From Seriola aureovittata (Eukaryota; Chordata; Actinopteri; Carangiformes; Carangidae), in contig NC_079365.1 of assembly GCF_021018895.1 (NCBI RefSeq), positions 17,707,001 through 17,771,000 of the forward strand: DNA of 64,000 nucleotides, in the 5' to 3' direction. This document shows, piece by piece, positions 53,476-64,000 of the stretch (position 1 is the stretch's first letter; every line of letters starts with the position of its first letter). The position numbers and the translations under genes were made by a program. The notes under the pieces were generated by a model that was given only the letters and a program-made list of their open reading frames with translations, was not told the DNA's origin and made no database searches.

Positions 53476-56400
53476 TGCCTGAATCACCTCCAACAATCTA
53501 CAACTCCCAGTGATTTGCAAGTCTCCCCTTTGACATGAATCTAATCACTTTCATAGACCATCAAACCATATCTGGAGAGAGAGAGAGGAGATTGTGTTAC
53601 AGAGCCATATAACGCAACAACCTTTATGATGCATTTGTGTCGGGCCTGGCCGGCATGCGTGCCACCTCTGCAGCTGTTCATGCATAAATCAAACAAGGAA
53701 ACTTGATGAGGTCTTCTAGTGGGCACCACTGTATGTGGGCATATTTGACTAATCAGTGACCATGAATGCCCTCAAACTAAACCGTGTTGCTTCCACCAGT
53801 GTCAAAGGTTGTTAAAAATGCAGTCAGCTGAGAGCAACATTATTTCCTTTGTTTCTCTTTAAATCGCAAAAGCATCTGTCAATTTGAAACACGCCAATAG
53901 CTCGATACATGTGTGAATATTTCCTTACCTGATACTCCAAAGTGAACTTCTCCACTGGAGCACAATGACGCGAGTCTTTTCTAAGAGCTTGTTTTGTGTT
54001 ACACTGTGTTCTCCTGAAATCCTAGAAGGTGTCTGATCTGCTGTTCTGCATGTGGCCCGGACCATTATATGTCCTTGGCATATCAAATGGTTCAACAATG
54101 GCATGTTATCCCTCTGGCGTCGACTTCCATTTGAATATCATCTGTCAGGCAGTACAAGAGGAGACCTGCTCCAACAGAAAACGCCCATAGCATCTGAAAT
54201 TACACAGCAATTTATATGTCATCTGTAATCGTTCTGCATCCACTCTGTATCCTGTGACAGCCGTTAATTATCAGTACTTTTTGTCTCTCTCTTCTTCTGC
54301 TTTAGAAATCTACCTGGATTCTCTGGGTGTTCAATCACAGCACACGCTTTGATATTGGAGACAGCGGCGATAAAGGTGGACTACATTTCACTATAGGTGC
54401 TGATACGATTTTAGAGCTTCTTACTGAGAAGAGAAAAAAGGCAGTTAACTGACCTGCTTTGAGGCATTGGGTAATAAGCTATGTGATGGATATGGTGTGC
54501 AGTCAAATGTATTATTCTTTTAAATTGAGCTACTGCAAGCTGTTAATACAATGACTCAGATATTTTGCCCTGAAGGAGTCAGGTGATTTTCTTTTTCAGG
54601 TCGAATAAAAGAGCAACACTGGATAAAGTTTCTGAGGCTCTGTGCATCTGGTGCCAAACACAACACTGCGAGGCCAAAGAAGCATCACCACATGCAAGCA
54701 CCAACAACAGGGAACATGCAAAGCCCTACCTCCATGCATCAACCAAAGAACAGACTCATTAACTATACAAAGCTCCACACAAGAAAAAAAGAATACAACC
54801 CCAAAGTGATATGTTTCTATCATACTGCTTGTGCTTAATGACTATAAACCTGCATAAAAGTTAGTTTTAGGGGAAAAAAGCCCTCTCGTTTAACTTTTGA
54901 ATCAGAGTTCTGAAGAGCAAGCCGGCTCTCTCTCTCTGCTGTAGTCAGTGAGAAAACTCACTTCACCATCACTCACTGGCCACAATCCCACATCATCTTC
55001 AATGCACTTCTGACTAGAAGTGACACTAAAAGCACTGTGTTCAACACAGGCTTGTGAGATACACATGTTTTTGCTGTATTTCGTTGTATGAGATGATCTT
55101 CACACAGCAACATTTCACCAGCGCTAAAGTATAAATGTAATCAAGATTAATAAGAAGCTAATGCAAAACAAGATTGAAAAATAAGAAGGAAACCACAGCA
55201 GAAACCTCGCTGTGAACCATTTTTATTGTAGAAACTAGTTCCAACAAAAACTGTTCACAGTGTGGTCTGTGGTTTTGTGCTGAGTAACTAGGGCATTGTT
55301 TCTGGAGAGACACAGTGCTGTTGAGTTTTTCAATTGTCAGTTTTTGATGCTTTAAGAACCACAAATGAAATTTCATTCATTATAGTTAGGTGGCAGCAGA
55401 AATAACAGATGTAGATTTCCCAAAACCTGGATAAATAAAACATAAAACTTATTAGGGCAAGATTGCATAGTAAGAGAAAAAAAATATATTTATGTGATTT
55501 GAACGACCTGACCTATACGTTTATTACATTTCTTTCCACAAGACAAGGGCTGCCACATTCTCTTTGTCCCACTGCTTTAACCTGAGGCTTATGAGAAATA
55601 TCTCAACAAAGAAAAGATAATTGGATAAATCAGGCAGCATTTCTCCCAGCTGCATTGGATAATCCTCATGTCTGTAAAATGACTTTTTGTCATGGGATCC
55701 ATTTCGCTGACCCAATAGTTTGAGACATACATAATCAGCGCACGGGAATTATGAGCAATTAGCTGTAACTCTGTCTCTCTAATCCTGTTCAATAGACTGT
55801 GCATGGAGCTTCCAAGGATGCTCAAGTGTGCGAGAATTCACATGGCCTGTAAGTGAACTTAAAGCATGTCCGGTACATATCAACCTCTGACCTGCACTGG
55901 AACAAAAGAAACAAAAAAGGTGCATGAGTGTCTCCTGTAAAGTTTTACTGACTGATAACAAGCATAACAAACATACCAGGTTGTTAATTGGGCAAATCAA
56001 ACCATTGTCCATCATGTCAAGTGACCGAATTCCACATAAATAAGTCATGTATTGTCTGAAACTGTCCATTCATGTTTGCATTTCTCAATTTGTTTTTCCA
56101 CATCCTTTATCTTCCAATCAGGACTTAAATCATATCGCTGTAATATTTCTGATTTCTCTGTAGACTACACGCTTAATCTCCTGCATACTTCAAATCACCA
56201 CATCTGTCCAATCTCTGCTCAGCATCTGACATCATGCAGCTGTTGCCATGGGGAGCCCTCCCTGCTACGAATGAGCTTTGTCTGCACTGTGCTGTATAGT
56301 CACAGTTTACACATGGTAACATCCTAACAGGTCATATATACAGTATATACTGGACATGCACACACACACACACTGAAGTACACTTTCTCCCCATCATGTC

Positions 56401-57243
56401 ACATCATAACATGGAAACTCTGAAACTATAACAATACTTGACATATACAAATTTAATGTGTTAAAATTAAAATTAACAATACAACAACACATTTTTAAAT
56501 AAAATGTAAAATCATCATTGAGTTTATGGGTATGTATTGTATTATGTCTCTGAGTGACTTAGCATTACTAGCACATAAACACACAGTGTGTGTTAGGCCG
56601 GCTGAACTTAAATAAGCCAGATGTTTTCGTCTAAATTAAATCAATCTAATTGATTTCTTAAATAAGCATCAATATTAATGCAGTATTAAGAAAATGGATG
56701 AACAATCTGTGTTGTTCACATGCTTCACAGGAATTAATAACAAAAAAGGTTCCGACATTAGCAAGACACCAAATTAAGCACTCAGCGACTCAAAGTTGGC
56801 ACACATTGGAACCATTTTTGTATCTAGTTTATTTAGATACTAAGGCAACAAAGTGAAGAGACATCACATATTCTGACCACAGTTCGTTATAAGAGGGAGT
56901 CTTTACATGATAAATCTTTATTACATAAAAAAATCATCAATATTAAGAGGGATTATAAAAGATTTACAATGGGTTATAAAAGATTTCTTTCAAAAGAATG
57001 AACTAGGCAAAAAAGTAATGCATTAGTATTAGTATGCTTCTTGCAGTAAATACACATTTCAACCAAACAAGTTCTTATTTTAATTCTATTAAAGCATTGC
57101 AACATGCACCTCCATCTCAGAAATCAATTTGAGCAGAACCCATGGCAATTTGATGGAGCCCTTTGAGTCTCCAGCTCCTCTCATATCCCTGCATCAGATG
57201 TGGGTCTCATCTGGAGCACATCTGGACTTCATCAAGCCTCCGG
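53476..57243. other. Gene-poor stretch
   Basis: No recognisable exon or RNA gene. Contains only a short (CA)n near 56359-56373 and short A/T runs. Confidence 0.4.
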
Positions 57244-57257
57244 CCAGCAGAGGGAGG
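57244..57257 (+). promoter_or_regulatory. Possible CTCF-like motif in the 3' gene-poor region
   Basis: CCAGCAGAGGGAGG fits CCASYAGRKGGCRS with one mismatch (A for C). It stands within a G-rich run, which raises the chance of a spurious match. Confidence 0.3.
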
Positions 57258-60200
57258 GGGTGGGGGGCGTGAAACAGCCTCACACAGAGCACAAGGGTGC
57301 TCTGCAGAGGAAATTAAGGAAACAAAGGTGTGACACCTGGGTGAGCCAGCCTCACCTTAGGTCTCACTTCATTTTCTGTTTTTAGTTTGTCCAGATGAGC
57401 GCGGAAAAATCTCAGTGTTACAAAGATTTGAAAGACACATCTTTAAACTAAAGGTTATAAATCAATAATCAGAGGAATTCGACTTTTAGGCTTTCGTTCA
57501 GCTCTGGTCTTCTTTGTTTTTAATGAATTGAGACTCCAAAAGACTTAGATTCAGACCAGCCCCTATCATTTGGCATCAGTACATATCCATGTTGACAAAT
57601 TCCACAGCTTCTTTGAGTTAGTTTCAGGTCATATAATACTTCCCGTATTTCAGAGAGAGAGTGTGGTCCTCAGGGAAAGGTAAACTAATGCAAGATGGAG
57701 GGAAGGCATCAGGATTACTGAGTATATTTAATACATATAGGACAGCTATTTTCTTCTTTCATGTAGTGATATCATCCATGCCATATTGCAAATGGCTTTT
57801 GGATCCAGTGACCGCTAATCCAAAAATTGCATCATGAAACCATGATCAGAGACTGCTGCTACATTACCTTACAGAGAAGTCCTGTAAACGCTACCATTCA
57901 CTCAGCAGCGGCTGTGTTATTGCCGCAGCTAAACTCTCTTACTGGTGTGTTCAGTCCTCATTCAGTTCGTTCCCTGATTCCCTGATTGCATGTTATCAAA
58001 TTAAAGTTTTAGCTTGAAATTAAGACAAACAGGAGAGTTTTATTTGAAAGAAAGGCTCTTAACTTCCAGTAGTATTTAGCAAACTTTCCTCTGCCCAGCG
58101 GGACTCTTGTCGGCCACTTGTCTGTGTCCAAGCTGTTCCTGTTTAGCTCGTTGACAGTATATTTGACACAAGTCTTGCTCCAACTTCCTCTCAGCCATAA
58201 CAGACCCGAGGGCAGAGCAGGAGGCAGAAGTACGTTTTGAAGGTTAACTCTGCTAATGAAGCCAGGCTGGCCGGCAGCAACCTTGGGGTTTTTGTAGCAA
58301 AGTCATCCACATGCCACTCTGCAGGAGAGCTGGACTAAGAGGGTCCCCATGCTTGTTACTGACGTCTCTGCAGGCGGCACCTCGGACAGCCCCAGAGCAA
58401 AACCACTGTTAATGAGAAATGAGCCCCCTCAATTATTACTTCCCTGAGACTGATGCTGATCAAAATACAATAACGCTAGTGTCTGCTCTGCTGTGCCACT
58501 TTTATGCCAAAGGACAATAAACTGCTGAAAAGTTCCCATTCAGACACACGGTAGATGGATTTTGTTTAGACTGAAGTACCTTTAAGGCTAAAAGATGTTG
58601 TTCCACGATGACTGACAGTAACATGTGTATCCGCTGGTGCAGCTCTTCACTGAAGCTTCACATGTTTTACACAGTGAGATATTCAAACCCAAGAATCTAT
58701 GTTTTTCATGGCAGCACTATTGAATCAAATTCTGATATTGTAGCCATCCTGTGAATAATTTTATACACATTTCTGCAAAATACAACCTGACATATCTGGT
58801 ATCTTTCGAAACTTGTGGATCGCCACTAGAATTTAAAATAAAATTCAGTGGGCTTGAACAATATTTGGCCGTATTTAGGCAAGGTATAAAAAAAGAATAA
58901 ATCAACATAACTTCTTTCCATCTTAAACTTGTTATAAAAGATGAAAATAATCACAAGTGATGTGAGAAACATATGCCCAAGTGATCTCAGAGCTGGGTTC
59001 CTGTACCATTTAGGATGCACTCCAAAGAAAAATAAATAAAAGTGACAGAATGTGAGGGATGCTTGAACTGGAGTTAAGGGGTCAGAGCAGGAGGGGTTTT
59101 ACACCCAAAACTGGCCTCATTGAGGTACGGTTAATGTAGTGCGACTGGAAGTTCTAGTTAGTTGTGATGAGGTGTTACGGGACAAGAGTTAATACTGATT
59201 CAGCGACAGGATAAAGAGCTAATTGATAACAGAATATGATTATGAGGCGTCGATGTGAGACCTGTAACAATGCTATCAAGTTACCATGAATAGACCCAGT
59301 ACTCTCATGTAATTGAGGATGCTTTAAAATGCTTTGGAATCTCTATGCCTTTTTAGTATTGACGAAACGTCTTTACCACTGACTGGTTGACGGTAATGAT
59401 TCTTGGTCATTTACAGATGCTACGTGGACGGATGTTAATGAGGTGTCTGTCCAGAGATATGCTGGAACTTTCCCTCAGCTGGGGTAACGCTCCCCTTTCT
59501 TCTTTTCCTGTTATGATTTCCCTTGATACAAACACCCACTTTGCTCTGGTGCATGTGCGTGTGCAGATGGAGAGCGAGGCTGCTCTGAGTGACTGATTTG
59601 TGTTCACATCTGGAAGTACACTCGCTGATGGAGGCCAATACGTGTAGCGCTGTCTACTTAAAACACTTCCCTTATGAGAAGTGTTCAGTGGGCTTTAAGT
59701 CTGTCTGCAAAGAAAAGCAGGAATGTGCGTGCGTGCGTGTGTGTATATTCGCTAATGTGCATTTAGGCATGTGCTTGTTTACCTGTGTATATACTTTGTG
59801 AGGGAGAGGAAAGTGTGTTGATGATAGAAAAGAGAGAGTGTGCTGTGAAAGTGCTGTACTGCGTGACGCTGGTTTTACGAGTAATGTTACCAGTTTACTT
59901 GCAGCAATAAAGGCTTAGCATGAGATTGCATCTTCTGCCAGTTTATTCAACATTTCAAGCAAAATACTCTCTGAGATTTATAATCTCATTCTAAAATCCA
60001 TTTTAATCAGTTGGATTAGAGTTTGTTTTTGGCCTAACCCAAAGTAATTTATGCCCCAAAAGCAAACTTCTGTCACATTGCTTTTAGACCCATGACAAAA
60101 GATGAAAAAGACTTTCTGAGGATTTAACCTTAGTTCATGTCTCCAATATGGGAGGTGGGGGTTGGGCTGGGGTTTGAAATGGAAACTAATCCAGTGTGAA

Positions 60201-61592
60201 ATGGGCCTTGAGGCCAGGCCATTGGACCTGTCCAAAAGGAAAACATATCACACGCAGAGAAGGATCTGATGTCATCTGATTCTGGGGGAGAGAAACCTGA
60301 CATGTTGTTCACTCAAGTGGCTGCTGACAGCACTTAAATTTATTGTCCCCTCATTATTTTTGTTCCATGATGAGGTACCAACAATCTCAATAACGGAGTC
60401 AGAACAACAGCCGCAGCACTCATAAATAATGCAACTGCTTGACTGGATACAGGCTGAATGCAGACTCCACAGGCTACAAACCCAAAGTGAGCTCCCAAAG
60501 AGACCCCACAGAATGAGCTTAGGGAGGTTAAAAGGCCTGTCAACAACATAAACAACATCCTGAGCGGAGAAAGAGGGGCCCTCTGGTGTTTTACTCTCTC
60601 TTCTTTTTCCTCCTCTTGCTCTGCCTCTTTGCAGCTTTCGCAGAAATATGCGGTCCGTTTCCATTTGCCTGCTCGCTGAAAACAAAAAGAGCTGTCTCCT
60701 GTTTGTGAATTCTCCGTCCGCACCCAGTGCTAATCCTCATCTGAAGAGACTCTCCAAAGAGCGCAAGGCATCTCGGAGGTCACAGGCTGGATTGTTCAAG
60801 CTGACACTGACACAACAACCAGGGGCCTGTGCAGCCTATAGCAGCGTGGCTCAAAACTAAAGTTGCAAAAAGCACAATTAGGGTAGAACCACTTGAAAAG
60901 TTACGTCACATCGGCTGAGTTCATCTACGCCTTGTGTTCCCCCATGATCTGGGTCAAGTGATTCACATTGCTGCAATGAATTCCTCAAATTCAGTGAAAT
61001 GATCTGTTTAATGCACAGAAAAACATATTTGTCGCAAAGTGTATGTAGAGATGGTCTGACTAACAGCCATTGCACGATTGGCTTTAGTCCAGGATTAAGC
61101 CATTCATTGCTCTAATCCTCCGTTTTCACTTCTTACTCAATCCCTCACCTCCAGTCCATCTCTCTGAGCTATTAACTCTCAGTCAACCATATATGCATTA
61201 GCTCGATCTTCACAGAAGTGTGTGATATCGATCACTAGATTTTCTTGTTATGAGAAATTCATGGCAGGCTATGGAGCTCTCTCAGAGGCTGCCATCTTAT
61301 CAGGTTTGATGTTAGAGGAGAAGAAAACTCATATCTTGGTCAATAAAATTGAATAATTGATGCTATAGGCCTCATTATTCCATTCAGGGTTTGTGGAGCT
61401 GTCAACTGTGAGTTGTTTACCACAGTCAAGGTTTTTAATTGCTTTGGTTAATTCAGCCGCTTGTTTGAATCATACTCGTCAACTTGTTTTAGAAATATGT
61501 ATCTGCAGTCATACTAGTATTTTTTGAAGTCAAGGTCAACAATCAATTTCTAATCAATCAGCTTTATTGTATGGAACAGATCCAACATGTGA
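57258..61592. other. Gene-poor stretch with one acceptor-like site
   Basis: No recognised protein. At about 60595-60634 a long pyrimidine tract ends in TTTGCAG and is followed by a frame open to 60860 without recognisable domains; it could be an exon of a non-coding RNA or chance. A short GCGT/GT run lies near 59727-59744. Confidence 0.35.
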
Positions 61593-61816
61593 ATATACTG
61601 TTGCTCATAAAGTTGGAATAAAATATTTTTTTTACCTCTTTCCATGAAATGATTGTTACAATGTGATTTATTTCATTTCACCTGGGTAATTGGGACATCA
61701 CATAATGTAATCATTGCACCTGGTCAAAAGTGATTACTGATGCATTTAAATTGGAATAAACAGAGGATTGTGTCTGAAAACAAAATTATTTCAACTTTAT
61801 GGGCAACAGTGTATAT
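61593..61816. mobile_element. MITE with GTTGC-type terminal inverted repeats
   Basis: Left arm CTGTTGCTCATAAAGTTG (61598-61615) and right arm CAACTTTATGGGCAACAG (61792-61809) are reverse complements with one mismatch in 18. Both are bordered by ATATA sequence, consistent with TA target duplication as in Tc1/mariner-derived elements. The 224-bp length has no coding capacity. Confidence 0.75.
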
Positions 61817-62288
61817 CCAATAAAGAGAGGATCCTTTTTCTATTGTAAGGTCAGTGGTAATACCAACGCAACACCATAATTTCATAGAACAATAAATAAA
61901 TAAATCATATAGTATGAAGACCTGAAGATTATAATAAACATTAGCACTAATATATTGTCACCAGATTATGTCAAGCAAATAGTACACGGGCCCTATAAAT
62001 AAGTGGTGGCCTTAAGGGCTCAATGCATTGCAATAAAAGAAAACACAGAGAATCAAATCAAATTAAGTCACACAGAAAACGACAGCATGTGCTGCAAACA
62101 GAAAAAACACAACCAAATATAAAAATGCGACAAGTTGCACAGAACAAAACGGAACTAAGTTACAAAGCTACAGTGCATTTTAGGCTCCATTAAACACATA
62201 CACTGTTGAACTAGAGAAATTATTTTCCTCATTTGCTTGATTTATCTATTTACATGTGCTTTCATAAGTTGAAGGGTATTGCGCTTTA
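61817..62288. other. Spacer between two MITEs
   Basis: AT-rich non-coding DNA; nothing recognised. Confidence 0.4.
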
Positions 62289-62589
62289 TTAAAGGGTGAA
62301 CTCCAGTGATTTGGTTTGTAGTGTTGCACTTCCTGGTGCAGCACATGCCAAGAAGATATTTTGACTTATAGTCCCTAGTATAGGTTAAGCTCCAACAACT
62401 GATCCTACACTTCCCATAATGCAATCCAAAAACCTTGATGACATCATCATGGTTTTCTTGGATTATTTTTTTCACACTTGGGCTCCCTTCAGAGCCAAAG
62501 ACAACATTATACGACTGTTTTCACAGACTCAGTTATACTCCACATAGCAAATAAACTTAATGTGTAAAATTGGTGGAGTGCCCCTTTAA
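62289..62589. mobile_element. TTAA-flanked MITE, second copy type
   Basis: Starts TTAAAGGGTGAACTCCAGTG and ends TGGAGTGCCCCTTTAA, giving imperfect terminal inverted repeats with TTAA at each edge. Same TTAAAGGG termini as 11659-11934 but a different interior, so it is a related yet distinct non-autonomous family. No transposase frame. Confidence 0.75.
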
Positions 62590-64000
62590 ATCTCAATTTC
62601 AAATATGACAGGGTATCTCTTTCAGTTTAGATTTGGTGTGGTTTGGCAGAGCAGATGGACAGCTGTCACACATCGGGACACATTAAACTTATTTCCTCTT
62701 CACAGTAGCTAAAGGGAACTCCCTGGGCCCACAGTGTCCCGTTAGTTGTGTCAGATTGTCCCTCGAGACCCTCATTAGCAGGGCAGTGATGACTGAGACT
62801 GAGTGAGAGCTGTGTGGTGGAGGTCCACTGGGGCCCCCGTGGTTGGCGACCATGCCAGTGAGTTGGTCTGGGCAAGAGCAGGGGGGCAGTGGACTTGAAA
62901 GAGCAGGGGACATGGTGGGTGCGGAGAATCTCTCCAGCGGCCCTTTTAGCCCAGATCAGGTGTCAACACCGCATGCCAGAGTTTATATAGCATCGGGCAA
63001 CAAGTTGTGAGGAAATCCGATCCTCATAGAGGCAGCGGGTTGGCTTTCCTCACACTCAGGCAGCCCTGTGGCTAGCCACCGAGCCACGGTTACCCTACTA
63101 CTTGGGGTTTGCATTACCTCTTCAATAGTGCTAAACCATCCCTCCCTCACCTCTTGTCCCCCCCCCTCCTGTACAGCAACTCTCAGGTTTCATAGACACC
63201 GCTGGTAAAACCCTCTGACGACAGCCCTGTCGGCGGTGTATGAAGCAGAAAGAGGATCATCTGACTTGGGCCGCTCCCTGGACCTGGTGTGTGTGGAATG
63301 CTCTGCAGAAAAGAGAGGAGGACATCACCACTTCTAAGAGGAGGACACCGCTACATCAGACGCTCCTCTCATCTCTGCATGTAACACAATCTCTCCTCGT
63401 TTACCGTGGCAGAGCAGGGGGCTCCTCGACTCAGACTGAACTTGTACCCCCTCCCTTTACCACACATCTGACTCCTTCCTATCAATGTGTATCAGGTCAG
63501 AGCAGGCTTGGTTTATCTCTCCAGATGAATGGGAAAGATAAAGCAGATCTGCATTTGTGGTTTTATGGAAATGGCAGGCTAATAAAATAGAAAAAACTTG
63601 ACTCTTGATCGTCATGACAATTACTCATCTTTTCCCTGAATGATGTTCATTATCGACCTGCAGTATAACCCGCACTGAAGGAGAGACAAGAGGCATCAGC
63701 TGGCACTGGCACAAGAGGTGTCCTGAAGAGTCATATCTCCACGGGCAACTTGGTATAAACAAACAGAAGCACTAGCTATGTTTACAGTGGCCTTATAACA
63801 ATAAGATAACTGCAATATAAAACAGACAGATTACTGATGTCAGGGCATATCAATCATCTAGAAAATAAAGGAGGTGGGAATGTTTTTTTTTTTTGTGATT
63901 TATGGGAATCGTCCTCATGGGAATAAATCAGTTTTATTGGTGATGCTGTGTTGAGTGTGACGACTTCTCCATGATACTCATTTATATCTGTAGAGGGAAA
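62590..64000. other. Gene-poor end of the window
   Basis: Somewhat higher G+C between 62650 and 63550, with open frames on both strands that show no recognisable domain. Either the edge of an unrecognised gene or non-coding DNA; nothing decides this. Confidence 0.35.

Noticed and set aside
60272..60685. 137-residue minus-strand open frame.
   Set aside because: No recognisable domain and irregular Cys/Ser/Trp-rich composition; overlaps the plus-strand acceptor-like site.

Overview
This is vertebrate nuclear DNA, almost certainly from a teleost fish. The coding sequence is split into short GT-AG exons, there is no operon structure, and the flanks carry CA, GT, GA, TTTC and CAGT microsatellites plus fish-type short transposons. 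Three protein-coding genes are recognisable, all on the + strand. Their human orthologues (MST1R, CAMKV, RBM6) also lie close together, on 3p21.31, so this is a conserved syntenic block with local rearrangement.

Layout. 118-2381: the last seven coding exons of mst1r (RON receptor tyrosine kinase), covering the end of the juxtamembrane region, the whole kinase domain and the docking tail; upstream exons lie outside the window. 2382-17300: 3'UTR and intergenic DNA with a well-delimited solo LTR (7763-8129), a TTAA-flanked MITE (11659-11934), a tRNA-derived SINE and microsatellites. 17338-17389: a weakly supported promoter and non-coding first exon for camkv, followed by an inferred 8.4 kb intron with degenerate repeats. 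25849-29274: complete ten-exon coding region of camkv, a calmodulin-kinase-like pseudokinase. 31690-32100: probable rbm6 promoter and 5' region. 32545-44756: complete 22-exon coding region of rbm6, an RNA-binding splicing regulator. 44757-64000: no recognisable gene except one unassigned coding-like exon at 47703-48020; it holds a long GT/GA tract, two MITEs, a SINE fragment and otherwise unique-looking non-coding DNA.

The three genes do not form a pathway: mst1r is a cell-surface receptor, camkv a neuronal vesicle or synaptic pseudokinase, and rbm6 a nuclear splicing factor. Their shared feature is neighbourhood. The observations most worth a second look are: (1) rbm6 seems to lack both the RanBP2-type zinc finger and the G-patch of mammalian RBM6; (2) a 66-bp frame-preserving candidate cassette exon lies inside its RRM1; (3) same-orientation CTCF-like motifs sit in the gaps between the genes; (4) the mst1r tail resembles MET; (5) the camkv active site reads HRN and DFQ and its tail lacks the mammalian repeats; (6) the LTR and MITE insertions have intact ends. 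No wholly new multi-gene system was found. All gene calls come from reading translations and splice sites by eye; no database search was run.
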